A DNA stretch of 57,735 nt. It comes from Campylobacterota bacterium. GTDB lineage: Bacteria; Campylobacterota; Campylobacteria; Campylobacterales; Sulfurovaceae. Made by a program: the position numbers and the translations under genes. Of this stretch, positions 35,701 through 42,970 are shown piece by piece. The notes under the pieces are model-generated. The model saw nothing but the letters and a program-made list of their open reading frames with translations. It did not search any database and had not been told where the DNA came from. Positions within the stretch are counted from its first letter, which is position 1; every line of letters begins with the position of its first letter. Location: contig QKDN01000057.1 of NCBI GenBank assembly GCA_003252535.1, positions 1 through 57,735 on the forward strand, given 5' to 3'.

Positions 35701-36305
35701 GCTACTACCCGTGCCGAAGCCACGACAACGAACTCCTCCTCTTCGATGAGAGCGAGGGGTGGAATGTCGACGAGAACGCCAGCCGCGAGCCGTTCGCCGA
35801 GGCGGAGAAGCGAGCCTGCTACCACTTCGAGTTCCCGCGCCAGAGACGCAAGCCCCACCGTGCGCTCAGCGACTACTTCGCCCACGACCGCCACGATGTG
35901 ATCGCCCTCTCGTGCGTCAGCGCTGGGGCGAGGTTCAGCGAGTACGAGAAGGAGCTCTACGACGCGGGCGAATACCTCAAGTACAATATGCTCCACGGTC
36001 TCGGTGTCGAGCTTGCCGAAGCCCTCGCCGAGGTGGTGCACAAGCAGATCAGGCTCGACCTGGGGATAGCGAGCGAGGACGAGGGGTACAGCCTCCGCGA
36101 TGTGCGGATGAACCGCTACCAGGGTGCCCGGTACTCCTTCGGCTACCCTGCCTGCCCCGACATGGAGCCGAGCCGCATCCTCTTCGATCTGCTACGACCC
36201 GAAGAGTTCGGCATAGAGCTCACCGAGAGCTTCCTCATCACCCCCGAACAGAGCACGAGCGCGCTGGTGGTGCATCATCGGGAAGCACATTATTATTCGG
36301 TGTAG
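32796..36305 (+). CDS. metH: cobalamin-dependent methionine synthase
   Basis: 1169 aa, the length of full MetH. It transfers a methyl group from methyl-tetrahydrofolate to homocysteine through B12. Domains in order: homocysteine binding (DGAMGTQIQ, zinc ligands in GFNCGTGPDQ and GGCCGTTPQH), pterin (GERSNATGSKAF, DVNVEF), B12 cap and binding (GTVKGDVHDVGKNLVDI with the His ligand; SGLLVKST, LLGGAALT) and AdoMet activation (RYSFGYPACPDMEPS). The start is GTG 32796 with AAAAAGGA six bases upstream; the upstream in-frame ATGs fall in a repeat element. No SAM or cobalamin riboswitch is visible. Confidence 0.96.
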   Translation: MPIAQTIQKILQERFLVIDGAMGTQIQSLEIPDEAWIDGNGNNQEGCNELLNDTAPELIEKIHNRYALAGADMIKTNTFGCMPWVLDEYGIGERAYELSLKGAQIVRKVADEYATPDAPRFVLGSLGPGTKLPSLGHIAYDEMYEGYVKCALGLIDGGCDVYLLETCQDPLQIKAAIHGCQDANKERGVELPIMVSVTMELSGSMLIGTDTPTIATILEPFDIFSLGFNCGTGPDQVKKHIKRLSELCSKPLSVHSNAGLPQNRGGYTYYPMGPEEFAAKQLEFAEYDGVSFLGGCCGTTPQHILGLKKALEGKKPKASTGSMPPSIASLFNTVELFQKPAPLLIGERSNATGSKAFREIILAGDYEGTLTVGQAQVRDGAHVLDVNVEFAGRDGSADMAEVMKLYNQKIPIPIMPDATKVGTIEAALKAIGGKPIINSVNLEDGEEKLDEICSLAKKYGAALVCLTIDETGMAKSTGRKLEVAERIYDLCVNRHGIHPSDLIFDMLTFTVGSGDIEYRDAAIQTIGAIRELHRRHPEVGSTLGLSNISFGLSANARVFLNSVFLHHCIEAGLTSVIINVKHIVPLAKMSEEDRAVCEELLFTPDENSLFKFIEHFSDKKVEDSGADEAYEAMSSEEKIARLLLDGDKERMLPLVMEAKEELGADRIVNEILIDAMKVVGELFGSGQMQLPFVLQSAETMKATVDHLNPYLTKQEKDTDTTLVIGTVKGDVHDVGKNLVDIILSNNGFKVVNVGIKTELDTYVDAYKEHSAQAIGMSGLLVKSTAVMKDNLEAMAAQGIDTPVLLGGAALTRSFVDDFCRPVYNGPIFYCRDAFDGVVAMSRIEKYNADPSVGLDTRLVGDMVERDKPEQKEEAVIPPFEELKMPSLQPIPTPPFWGRRVLRKEQLDFDMVFGWVNLRTVIKMHWGYTSKGMGKEEYQKLLDTRVYPALDELKRLIVEKDLFDPTIIYGYYPCRSHDNELLLFDESEGWNVDENASREPFAEAEKRACYHFEFPRQRRKPHRALSDYFAHDRHDVIALSCVSAGARFSEYEKELYDAGEYLKYNMLHGLGVELAEALAEVVHKQIRLDLGIASEDEGYSLRDVRMNRYQGARYSFGYPACPDMEPSRILFDLLRPEEFGIELTESFLITPEQSTSALVVHHREAHYYSV

Positions 36306-36307
36306 AA

Positions 36308-36337
36308 TTGACTTTTATTATGTTTTTTTGATAGAAT
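36308..36337 (+). promoter_or_regulatory. promoter of the small HTH gene
   Basis: TTGACT at 36308-36313, 18 bases, TAGAAT at 36332-36337. The start of transcription should be near 36344, immediately upstream of the inverted repeat at 36348. Confidence 0.6.
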
Positions 36338-36347
36338 CCAGATAGGG

Positions 36348-36390
36348 TTTAGTTATATTGACTAAATTTTAGTAATAAATATTGACTAAA
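36348..36390 (+). promoter_or_regulatory. operator-like TTTAGT/ACTAAA cluster
   Basis: TTTAGT (36348-36353), 7 bases, ACTAAA (36361-36366), then TTTAGT (36368-36373), 11 bases, ACTAAA (36385-36390). The first pair has the same arms and spacer as the inner part of the grpE repeat at 12372-12390. It covers about +5 to +45 of the predicted transcript, a classic repressor position. Confidence 0.55.
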
Positions 36391-36399
36391 GGATTGTAT

Positions 36400-36684
36400 G
36401 TGGAAGATAATAATGTTGAATTAACAGTTGAGATGGCTCTATTTAAGACAATGGAGCTTATTGCTAATAAAGTAGCAGAAAATAAAGAAGAAACAGATAA
36501 GCAATTCGAGCAACTTGAGTCAAGAATTGAAAGTTTAGAAGTGACTGTAAAAAGTATGAGGAATAGTGCAATTAGAGGAGAAATTGCAAGTGGTCAAAAG
36601 ACAAAGGATGTTGCAACAAGATATGGGATTAGCTCTGCTAGAGTTTCTAAAATAGCTCCAAGAAGAAAATATAATAATGGATAA
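36400..36684 (+). CDS. small coiled-coil protein with C-terminal HTH
   Basis: 94 aa from GTG 36400 (AAAGGA six bases upstream). Residues about 10-60 form an amphipathic coiled coil (NKVAENKEETDKQFEQLESR). The C-terminal third reads as a resolvase-type helix-turn-helix (KTKDVATRYGISSARVSKIA) with a basic end. This suggests a small dimeric DNA-binding protein. AT-rich, unlike metH before it, and followed by a repeat cluster, so probably acquired. It may bind the TTTAGT/ACTAAA cluster in its own leader; that is inference. A longer reading from TTG 36382 is less likely. Confidence 0.6.
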   Translation: MEDNNVELTVEMALFKTMELIANKVAENKEETDKQFEQLESRIESLEVTVKSMRNSAIRGEIASGQKTKDVATRYGISSARVSKIAPRRKYNNG

Positions 36685-36738
36685 CTTTTGTTAGTTTTAT
36701 GATATTCATAGATACAAAAGTGAAAAATCGTTTGTTAG

Positions 36739-36816
36739 TTCCCACGATCTTCGTGGGAATTCATATTTGATCTACGATTGCAAGTGCCGTATGCATGCCC
36801 ACGAATATCGTGGGCA
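36739..36816. repeat. twin CCCACGA hairpins
   Basis: Two like hairpins 36 bases apart: TTCCCACGA-TCT-TCGTGGGAA (36739-36759) and TGCCCACGA-ATA-TCGTGGGCA (36796-36816). They open a 330-base gene-free stretch (36739-37074) made almost wholly of palindromes. Confidence 0.65.
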
Positions 36817-36844
36817 CGAAGAAGTCTATATGAGTGTTTTGCTC

Positions 36845-36936
36845 GTAGGTCGGGGTGCTTGACCCCGACACGAACTTCGCAAACTGTAACACATCTGTAT
36901 GTGGAATAAATGTCGGGGTCAAGCACCCCGACCTAC
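36845..36936. repeat. REP pair (BIME), 92 bp, copy 1
   Basis: A GTAG head and palindrome (GTCGGGGT-GCTTG-ACCCCGAC) at 36845-36869 face an inverted partner ending CTAC at 36912-36936. GTAG heads followed by a hairpin are the hallmark of REP elements moved by RAYT transposases. The copy at 40094-40185 has exactly the same length, and its linker matches the reverse complement of this one (GTTTGCGAAGTT). Confidence 0.8.
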
Positions 36937-36970
36937 GGTATTTTGTTATATCCAAAATATTGGATCATCC

Positions 36971-37074
36971 GTAGGGTGCGCTTGCCAGCGCACCAAAAAT
37001 TACACATACATTTATTTTCCGGATACAAGGTTTTTGTATCCGAAGTAATCGGTGGGTTGGGAAACCCACCCTAC
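36971..37074. repeat. REP pair (BIME), 104 bp, second type
   Basis: GTAG plus GGTGCGCTTGCCAGCGCACC on the left and the inverted GGTGGGTTGGGAAACCCACC plus CTAC on the right. A third hairpin lies between (CGGATACAA-N5-TTGTATCCG, 37020-37042). It ends 32 bases from the stop of the leftward cytochrome b gene and could double as its terminator. Confidence 0.75.
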
Positions 37075-37106
37075 GCGCGGCGTGCGTGTTGTTCCGATCA
37101 TCAACC

Positions 37107-37673
37107 TCACCCCGACACCATCTTCGAGGCGAGCCCTTTTTGGGTCGTGTTGTCGGCGATGATGATCCCGATGAGGTGGGCGGGGATGAAGAAGATGATC
37201 GCCCATGCGAAGAACTGATGTATCTCTTCGAGGGTGTGGGCGAAGTCACGGCCGATACCCAGCGCATCATGATACTCCATCACCAGACCGCTGAGAACCA
37301 TATAGGCGATGATGAGGTAGAGGACTTTGTATCCGAGGTGCACCATCTTCGAATGGATCGTGCCGTCGTTCTCGTAGTTGAACCCCTTCTCGATGATGAG
37401 GATCAGCAGGCGCAGCAGCAGGAGTCCGCCCAGCACGAAGCCGAGGATGATGTGCCACTCCCACATCGGGGCGCGGATCGCCTTGGCTATCGTGCGTGCC
37501 TGCTCGGAGGTGATATCGATATGCATCGAAGCGAGCTTGGCGGTGATGAGCTTGGCGTTGGCATTCCAGCTGAGGAAGGTCTCACGGAGGAAGAATGTCC
37601 CGATGAGTCCGAAGATCGTGATGGCATTGAGCCAGTGCCAGAGTCGGAGGAGTCTGGAGTGTTGTGTGTTCAT
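37107..37673 (-). CDS. b-type cytochrome membrane protein
   Basis: 188 aa with four transmembrane helices. His-bearing helices (LRLWHWLNAITIFGLIG, WEWHIILGFVLGGLLLL, IHQFFAWAIIFFIPAHLIG) match the cytochrome b561 / NiFe-hydrogenase b-subunit family, which pass electrons between quinones and periplasmic redox enzymes. The partner enzyme is not next to it. AAAGGA precedes the start. Downstream (left) lies the repeat cluster. Confidence 0.85.
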   Translation of the reverse strand: MNTQHSRLLRLWHWLNAITIFGLIGTFFLRETFLSWNANAKLITAKLASMHIDITSEQARTIAKAIRAPMWEWHIILGFVLGGLLLLRLLILIIEKGFNYENDGTIHSKMVHLGYKVLYLIIAYMVLSGLVMEYHDALGIGRDFAHTLEEIHQFFAWAIIFFIPAHLIGIIIADNTTQKGLASKMVSG

Positions 37674-37807
37674 AAGTGTCCTTTCGGGTAGGATATGTTT
37701 TGTGATTGTACTCCTGTTTTGTTAAGAGAATTTTAAACAGCGACTCTAAGGGGAGAGGCAAGTAGCTCTTTACGACTTATAGTGTAAAATCTTATGAAAA
37801 TAATCAC

Positions 37808-37887
37808 GGACACTTTGCAAAACCATAGACTCAGCGGCGAATCCTCCCGTTGATCTGAGCGCTTCGCTTATGGTTTTGCAAAAGTCC
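37808..37887. repeat. 80-bp palindromic element, copy 2
   Basis: Outer arms GGAC-CTTTGCAAAACCATA and TATGGTTTTGCAAAAGTCC are almost perfect inverted repeats. The inner 56 bases (37822-37877) match 28437-28492 at 44 positions. It ends 18 bases before the chosen start of the U32 peptidase gene and supplies its false upstream ATG. Confidence 0.65.
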
Positions 37888-37905
37888 GGTCACAAAAGGT
37901 CACTA

Positions 37906-39243
37906 TTGCAAAAGGTCGAACTACTCTCTCCGGCAGGAAATCTCGAAAAGCTCAAGATCGCGCTCGGCTACGGAGCCGATGCGGTCTATGGCGGGACGAG
38001 CACATTCTCGCTGCGTATCCGCTCGGGCAAGGAATTCGACATGGAATCCTACGCCGAGGGGATCGAGTATGCTCACAGCCTCGGCAAGAAGGTCTACTGC
38101 ACGATCAACAGTTTCCCGTTCAATTCGCAGCTCAAGCTCTACGAGAACCATATCGCCAAGATGGCGGAGCTCCGCCCCGACGCGCTGATAGTCTCAAGCC
38201 CCGGCGTGGTCAAGATGGCTGCCCGCATCGCCCCCGATATCCCGATCCACCTCTCGACCCAGGCCAATGTCATGAACGCCCTCGATGCCGAGGTCTACTA
38301 CGATATGGGGGTCACCCGCATCATCGCCGCGCGCGAGATCAGTCTCAAGGACTGCGAAGCTATCAAGAGCGTCCTGCCCGATCTTGAGATAGAGGTGTTC
38401 GTCCACGGCTCTATGTGCTTCGCCTACAGCGGTCGGTGCCTCGTCTCCGCGCTCCAGATGGGGCGTGTCCCCAACCGAGGGAGCTGTGCCAACGACTGCC
38501 GTTTCCCCTACGAGGTCTATGCCCACAACCCCGAGACGGGGACGACCTTCCGCCTCGACGAGGAGAGCGAAGTGGGCACCTATATCATGAACGCCAAGGA
38601 TATGAACCTCGCTTCCCACATCGATGAGATCATAGCCTCGGGTGTCATCGACTCGCTCAAGATCGAGGGGCGCACCAAGTCCCCGTACTACGCCGGGGTC
38701 GTCACCAAGGCATACCGCCACGCGATCGATGACTACTACGCGGGGGACTTCCATGCCGAGCGGTACCAGGCGGAGCTGAACACGACCCAGAATCGCGGCT
38801 TCACCGATGCCTACCTCGTCTCGCGCCCGTTCGAGAAGCACGACACCCAGTCGCACGATTTCACGATCCAGAACGGCACCCACCAGGTCGCCGCGCTGGT
38901 GAGCGAGGACGGGCTCAGCTGGAGATGCAAGGACAAGACCTGCATCGGCGACACCGTCGAGATCGTCCTCCCGGTAGGTGCGAGCGTGGAGCTGGTCGAC
39001 AACGAGTACGGCATGATCGAGGAGCGCGACGGTGGCTACTGGCTGACATTCCGTAGGATCGTCTCGAAGGAGGGGAAAGAGTTCGAGTGTATCCACAGCG
39101 GCGATCTCAACGACATCCTCCTCCCCACCAGGCTCCCGAGCTACGCGATCCTGCGCCGTGGGATAGCCGAAGCGCTGGACAAGAAGGGTCTCACCGAGGA
39201 CTCCACGCCGATGAAGATGACACCCCGCCCGTCGTGCGACTAG
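37906..39243 (+). CDS. U32-family peptidase / tRNA hydroxylation protein
   Basis: 445 aa from TTG 37906 (KVELLSPAGNLEKL follows, the normal family start, with AAAGGT upstream). The ATG at 37870 lies in a repeat element. The U32 signature is complete: YGADAVYGGTSTFSLR, VHGSMCFAYSGRCLVS, the four Cys region including GSCANDCRFPYEV, and IEGRTKSPYYAG. Relatives include YegQ/TrhP, which with prephenate form hydroxyuridine in tRNA, and collagenase-like proteases. The tRNA role is more likely for this bacterial size class. Cytosolic. Confidence 0.88.
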   Translation: MQKVELLSPAGNLEKLKIALGYGADAVYGGTSTFSLRIRSGKEFDMESYAEGIEYAHSLGKKVYCTINSFPFNSQLKLYENHIAKMAELRPDALIVSSPGVVKMAARIAPDIPIHLSTQANVMNALDAEVYYDMGVTRIIAAREISLKDCEAIKSVLPDLEIEVFVHGSMCFAYSGRCLVSALQMGRVPNRGSCANDCRFPYEVYAHNPETGTTFRLDEESEVGTYIMNAKDMNLASHIDEIIASGVIDSLKIEGRTKSPYYAGVVTKAYRHAIDDYYAGDFHAERYQAELNTTQNRGFTDAYLVSRPFEKHDTQSHDFTIQNGTHQVAALVSEDGLSWRCKDKTCIGDTVEIVLPVGASVELVDNEYGMIEERDGGYWLTFRRIVSKEGKEFECIHSGDLNDILLPTRLPSYAILRRGIAEALDKKGLTEDSTPMKMTPRPSCD

Positions 39244-39327
39244 GGGCAGGGAGAGTGTATATTTGAGTCTGACAGCCGTTCGATTGAAATATGCATTTAT
39301 TAGCAAAACAACAACAAAGGAATCAAA

Positions 39328-39822
39328 ATGAAATTCGTATCGATCATTATCGGAAGCAAGAGCGACTATGATGTCATGAAAGAGTGCTCAAGCACACTTG
39401 AGAAGTTCGGCGTGCCGTTCGAGCTCATCATCTCTTCAGCGCACAGAAGCCCTGAGAGGACCAAGAACTACATCCAGCAGGCAGAGGCGAAGGGCGCTCA
39501 GATATTCATCGCGGCAGCGGGTATGGCGGCTCACCTCGCAGGTGCCCTTGCGGGTACTACCACAAGACCTGTCATCGGCGTCCCTATGGCGAGCGGCGAG
39601 CTCAGAGGCGAGGATGCGCTGCTGAGTACCGTCATGATGCCTGCGGGTATGCCTGTAGCGACCGTGGCGATCGGCAAAGCGGGTGCGATCAACTCGGCGT
39701 ACCTCGCGATGCAGATCCTCGCGCTGAACGATGAGGAGCTCCGTGTCAAGCTCCTCGAGGACAGGATCTCCAAAGCGAAGAAAGTAGAGCTCGACTCCAG
39801 CGAGATCGAAGTGATCCTCTAA
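39328..39822 (+). CDS. purE: N5-carboxyaminoimidazole ribonucleotide mutase
   Basis: 164 aa, class I length. It moves the carboxyl group from N5-CAIR to CAIR in purine synthesis. Motifs: [14 protein letters not shown] (phosphate loop), SAHRSPER (catalytic His), [19 protein letters not shown] and GINSAYLA-like [20 protein letters not shown] precedes the ATG. purK is not nearby. The glutaredoxin gene follows after 13 bases. Confidence 0.97.
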   Translation: MKFVSIIIGSKSDYDVMKECSSTLEKFGVPFELIISSAHRSPERTKNYIQQAEAKGAQIFIAAAGMAAHLAGALAGTTTRPVIGVPMASGELRGEDALLSTVMMPAGMPVATVAIGKAGAINSAYLAMQILALNDEELRVKLLEDRISKAKKVELDSSEIEVIL

Positions 39823-39835
39823 GAGAGCAGCGCCG

Positions 39836-40090
39836 ATGGAAACTGCAAAGCCGAGACAAAGATCTGTCGTCCTTTTCACTTCGCCATCGTGCGTGTGGTG
39901 CACCAGAGCCAAGAACTACTTCCGCCAGAACGGTATCAAGTTCAAGACCATCGATGTCTCCGAGGACAAAAAGGCCGCCAAGGACTGCCAGGATCACGGC
40001 TGCCGTGGCGTCCCGGTCGTCCTCATCGGCGGGACGAGCTGGATATGCGACTTCGACCAGGCGAAGATAGAGAAGGCGTTGGGTATCTGA
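39836..40090 (+). CDS. glutaredoxin-like protein
   Basis: 84 aa thioredoxin-fold protein. The active site is CVWC at about 20-23, and the cis-Pro is in GCRGVPVVLIGG. Extra cysteines occur in KDCQDHGC and WICDFDQ, unusual for such a short glutaredoxin. Likely a dithiol reductase of small disulfides or of a specific enzyme. It is co-directional with purE and probably co-transcribed. A REP pair begins 4 bases after the stop. Confidence 0.85.
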   Translation: METAKPRQRSVVLFTSPSCVWCTRAKNYFRQNGIKFKTIDVSEDKKAAKDCQDHGCRGVPVVLIGGTSWICDFDQAKIEKALGI

Positions 40091-40093
40091 CCC

Positions 40094-40185
40094 GTAGGTC
40101 GGGGTGCTTGACCCCGACGCCCATTGCATGTACCGGGATATCACGGTTTGCGAAGTTTTTGTCGGGATCGAGTATCCCGACCTAC
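40094..40185. repeat. REP pair (BIME), 92 bp, copy 2
   Basis: GTAG plus GTCGGGGTGCTTGACCCCGAC at 40094-40118 and the inverted partner GTCGGGATCGAGTATCCCGAC plus CTAC at 40161-40185. It has the same length as 36845-36936 and lies in the opposite sense by its linker. It starts directly behind the glutaredoxin stop and precedes the ATPase-nuclease pair. Confidence 0.8.
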
Positions 40186-40262
40186 GAATAGGGAGCAGAT
40201 ATGAGAGTCTATGTTTTATAGGTTCTTGTATTTGCTTTGAATGTAAAAGATCAGGAAAAGAG

Positions 40263-41267
40263 ATGGAACTCCAGCTAAAAAATATCGGTATGATCAAAGA
40301 GGCCAATGTCAGGATAGACGGGCTTACCGTTATTGCCGGGGAGAATGATACGGGGAAGAGTACGGTTGGGAAGGCTCTTTATTTGCAGATGAAAATTTCT
40401 TTTCATCAACTCAAGGATGAGCCATTAGCTTTGAGTAAAACCTTTTACCGATTTGAGTCATTACTATTTCATAATACATTAAATACAAAAGATGGTTTAA
40501 TTAAACTTGTGTATGAAAATGATTCGGATGAAACTAGTGTCCATGCAAGTGGTGTAGTTACACTTAGTGCGAGTCCACGAGCTAAATCTTTTGAAATATC
40601 TCCTTTAGTAATCGAATCACCACTGGTTTGGAATTTACAAGAATTATTTCGTAGTTCAACAGATATTGAGTCGCATTTAAAACTAATAGGTGAAAATGTT
40701 GAAATTCCATATCCATTTTTAATGAAAGACTTATATTTTAAATTAGTTACGAAGCTTGAAAAAGTACACGAATTAGAGAATCTGAAAGATCAATTGAAAA
40801 ATATTATGAAGGGTGAGTTTAAAAAAGATGAAGATGGAATTGTTCGTTTTTATCGAGAAAGTGATAGGTATGACCTAATTAATGTTGCAACAGGAATTAA
40901 ATCTTTCGGAATAATACAAGTTCTATTGGATAATAATCGTTTGACGGAAAATACAATTTTAATACTCGACGAACCCGAAGTCCACCTCCACCCCAAATGG
41001 CAACTGGAAATGGCAAAGGTGATCGTGGAGTTGGCGAGAAACGGTGTAAAAATTGTCGTAAACTCCCACAGTCCATATATGATAGAAGCACTTCAAAGGT
41101 ACAGTGAAAGAGAGAAGGTAACTTCTGATTTTTATTTGGCTGAGAATGGCTATATCCATAAGATAGAGGATAGCAACTCTCAAACACTGGCTCAAATATT
41201 TGAAAAGTTATCTGAGCCGTTTGATGTATTCGAAGAAATGGAGAGTGAAAGATTTCAAAATGTCTGA
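40263..41267 (+). CDS. AAA/ABC-type ATPase of a two-gene module
   Basis: 334 aa from ATG 40263; longer readings run into the REP element. Walker A is GENDTGKST (26-34). A signature-like ATGIKSFG lies at 209-216. Walker B ILILDEPE (232-239) is followed by VHLHPKWQ and the switch His269 in VNSHSPY. This is the AAA_15/AAA_21 (SMC/OLD-like) plan with a short helical insert (40-205) in place of a long coiled coil. The middle is AT-rich while both nucleotide-binding ends use host-like GC-richer codons. It overlaps the nuclease gene by 8 bases. Relatives act in phage-defence pairs (for example ATPases of Septu or PARIS type), but this pair matches none I can name. Confidence 0.8.
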   Translation: MELQLKNIGMIKEANVRIDGLTVIAGENDTGKSTVGKALYLQMKISFHQLKDEPLALSKTFYRFESLLFHNTLNTKDGLIKLVYENDSDETSVHASGVVTLSASPRAKSFEISPLVIESPLVWNLQELFRSSTDIESHLKLIGENVEIPYPFLMKDLYFKLVTKLEKVHELENLKDQLKNIMKGEFKKDEDGIVRFYRESDRYDLINVATGIKSFGIIQVLLDNNRLTENTILILDEPEVHLHPKWQLEMAKVIVELARNGVKIVVNSHSPYMIEALQRYSEREKVTSDFYLAENGYIHKIEDSNSQTLAQIFEKLSEPFDVFEEMESERFQNV

Positions 41268-41805
41268 TATTCACTATGCCTTAAAACAAAACTATTCATC
41301 TTATGTAACAACATTTAAAGAAACAAGCAAAGACAATCGACATAAAGATTTGCCACCTTATTATTTATGTCAAGATGAAACGCAAAGTGTTATAAATTTT
41401 GACAAAATTATCGAGGATAAATATCCTGATCCGTATACTAGACCACAAGCATTTGATGCCATTTATATTCATGAAAAAAATATTTATTGTGTTGAATTTA
41501 AAAATCAGAAAAAACCTGACGGTCACGAAGTTGTTGGAAAATTAATTGATGGAAAGAATGAATTAGATAAAATTCTCGGTGAACTCAATGTGAGGAAAAG
41601 TGACTATAAGTTCATTTATTGTGTAGTTCATCAAAACTGCAAACCACATTTTAATAGATTTAAATGTGGTATCGAGAAAGAAGTACCTCGATTTTCTCTC
41701 GATAAATATAAGGAAAATGGTTTTGTTGATGATATATATACAGAGGGTGTTGACTTTTTTACCAAACAATTCAAAATCAAGACATTAAAGGATTTAGCAT
41801 GCTAA
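41260..41805 (+). CDS. probable PD-(D/E)XK nuclease, partner of the ATPase
   Basis: 181 aa from ATG 41260, inside the ATPase gene end. Residues 60-81 ([10 protein letters not shown], then IYCVEFKNQ) give Asp66, Glu79 and Lys81: the D-x12-ExK core of PD-(D/E)XK nucleases, on two predicted strands. A helix ([19 protein letters not shown]) follows as expected. No signal or membrane segment. AT-rich. The stop overlaps the first bases of glyQ (7 bases shared). The family is not known to me; nuclease activity is inferred from the motif only. Confidence 0.6.
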   Translation: MSDIHYALKQNYSSYVTTFKETSKDNRHKDLPPYYLCQDETQSVINFDKIIEDKYPDPYTRPQAFDAIYIHEKNIYCVEFKNQKKPDGHEVVGKLIDGKNELDKILGELNVRKSDYKFIYCVVHQNCKPHFNRFKCGIEKEVPRFSLDKYKENGFVDDIYTEGVDFFTKQFKIKTLKDLAC

Positions 41806-42683
41806 CATTTAGCGAACTACTACTCAAACTACAGCAGTTCTGGGCGGAGCAGGGGTGCAATATCGTACAGCCCTATGATATCCCGGCGGGTGCAGGAACC
41901 TTTCACCCCGCTACGCTTCTGAGAAGCCTTGACAGCACGCCGTGGAGCAGCGCCTATGTCGCGCCGAGCCGCCGTCCGACAGACGGGAGATATGGGGAGA
42001 ACCCCAACCGTCTGGGCGCCTACTACCAGTTCCAGGTGCTCATCAAGCCGAGCCCGGACAATATCCAGGAGCTCTACCTCAAGTCGCTCGAATTCCTCGG
42101 GCTCAACCTCAAGGAGCACGATATCAGATTCGTCGAGGACAACTGGGAGTCCCCCACACTCGGCGCATGGGGTCTGGGCTGGGAAGTGTGGCTCGACGGG
42201 ATGGAGGTGACGCAGTTCACCTACTTCCAGCAGGTCGGCGGTATCGCGTGCGACCCGGTCGCAGTCGAGATCACCTATGGTACCGAGAGGCTCGCGATGT
42301 ACCTCCAGGGTGTCGAATCGGTCTTCGATATCGTGTGGAATGTCAACGAACACGGCACCACCACCTACGCCGATGTCCACAAGGAGAGCGAGTACGAGTT
42401 CAGCAAGTACCACTTCGAGGTGGCGAGCGTCGAGAAGCTATTGAGAGATTTCGACGAGGCGAGCGCGGAGTGCAGGGCAGCCCTCGAAGCGGGTCTGCCC
42501 CTCGCGGCTTACGACCAGTGTATGATCGCTTCACACTCCTTCAATATCCTCGACGCCCGCAAAGCGATCTCGCAGGCACAGAGACAGAACTACATCCTCA
42601 AGGTCAGAGAGCTCGCCACAGGGTGTGCAAGACTCTACAAAGAGCAGGAGGCAGAGCGGAACAAGAGAGTCCGGGGCGCATAA
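41799..42683 (+). CDS. glyQ: glycyl-tRNA synthetase alpha subunit
   Basis: 294 aa. Charges tRNA-Gly as an alpha2-beta2 enzyme. Motifs: [39 protein letters not shown] (motif 1/2), [25 protein letters not shown] (motif 3). The ATG overlaps the nuclease stop, so translation may be coupled to that accessory gene. glyS, the beta subunit, is not in the window. There is no visible separate promoter for glyQ inside the AT-rich nuclease gene, though one could exist. Confidence 0.97.
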   Translation: MLTFSELLLKLQQFWAEQGCNIVQPYDIPAGAGTFHPATLLRSLDSTPWSSAYVAPSRRPTDGRYGENPNRLGAYYQFQVLIKPSPDNIQELYLKSLEFLGLNLKEHDIRFVEDNWESPTLGAWGLGWEVWLDGMEVTQFTYFQQVGGIACDPVAVEITYGTERLAMYLQGVESVFDIVWNVNEHGTTTYADVHKESEYEFSKYHFEVASVEKLLRDFDEASAECRAALEAGLPLAAYDQCMIASHSFNILDARKAISQAQRQNYILKVRELATGCARLYKEQEAERNKRVRGA

Positions 42684-42687
42684 GTTG

Positions 42688-42696
42688 TGCTATAAT
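42688..42696 (+). promoter_or_regulatory. extended -10 promoter of the antitoxin gene
   Basis: TGCTATAAT, a TGN-TATAAT extended -10, sits 5 bases after the glyQ stop and 22 before the next ATG. Confidence 0.5.
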
Positions 42697-42718
42697 ATCC
42701 TGATAAAGGAGCATAAGA

Positions 42719-42970
42719 ATGCAGACTATACAATTAGAGATAGAGGATAGTCTTTATGAGACTATCAGGGAGCAAGGGTTGGATATCAAAGAGGAAATTA
42801 TCACTTTCCTTAATAGATTGAGTGATGATGGTTATCCCTCTATTACCACAAACGAGGCAAAAAAGAGAGTAGCCGATGCAGTGGAACGATATCGCAGTGG
42901 AACCGGAATCTATACACCTGTCGATGAGAAGTTTCAGCAAGAAATGGCAGACTTTATAGAAAGCATCTAA
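42719..42970 (+). CDS. type II antitoxin-like protein
   Basis: 83 aa. Short acidic protein with an N-terminal strand (MQTIQLEIEDSLYETI), a helical middle (IKEEIITFLNRL) and a disordered C-terminal arm (GTGIYTPVDEKFQQEMADFI), as in antitoxins of the RelE/ParE-associated kind. A clear AAGGAG site. The next gene begins right after its TAA and is a broken RelE/ParE toxin. The antitoxin itself is intact. Confidence 0.75.
   Translation: MQTIQLEIEDSLYETIREQGLDIKEEIITFLNRLSDDGYPSITTNEAKKRVADAVERYRSGTGIYTPVDEKFQQEMADFIESI

Noticed and set aside
32826-36041. A 1071-aa open frame antisense to metH
   Set aside because: It mirrors the codon pattern of metH and has no domain motif; a product of GC-rich third positions.
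36735-36955. Short frames in the repeat cluster
   Set aside because: They are translations of palindromes (SGSSTPTYE repeated) and have no ribosome sites.
36845-40185. The two 92-bp repeats as a CRISPR array
   Set aside because: Copies are 3 kb apart, palindromic with GTAG heads and without spacers; they are REP pairs.
40104-40262. N-terminal extension of the ATPase gene
   Set aside because: It is read from the REP element (TPTYE-like ends shared with other REP copies); the true start is ATG 40263 at the family-normal position.
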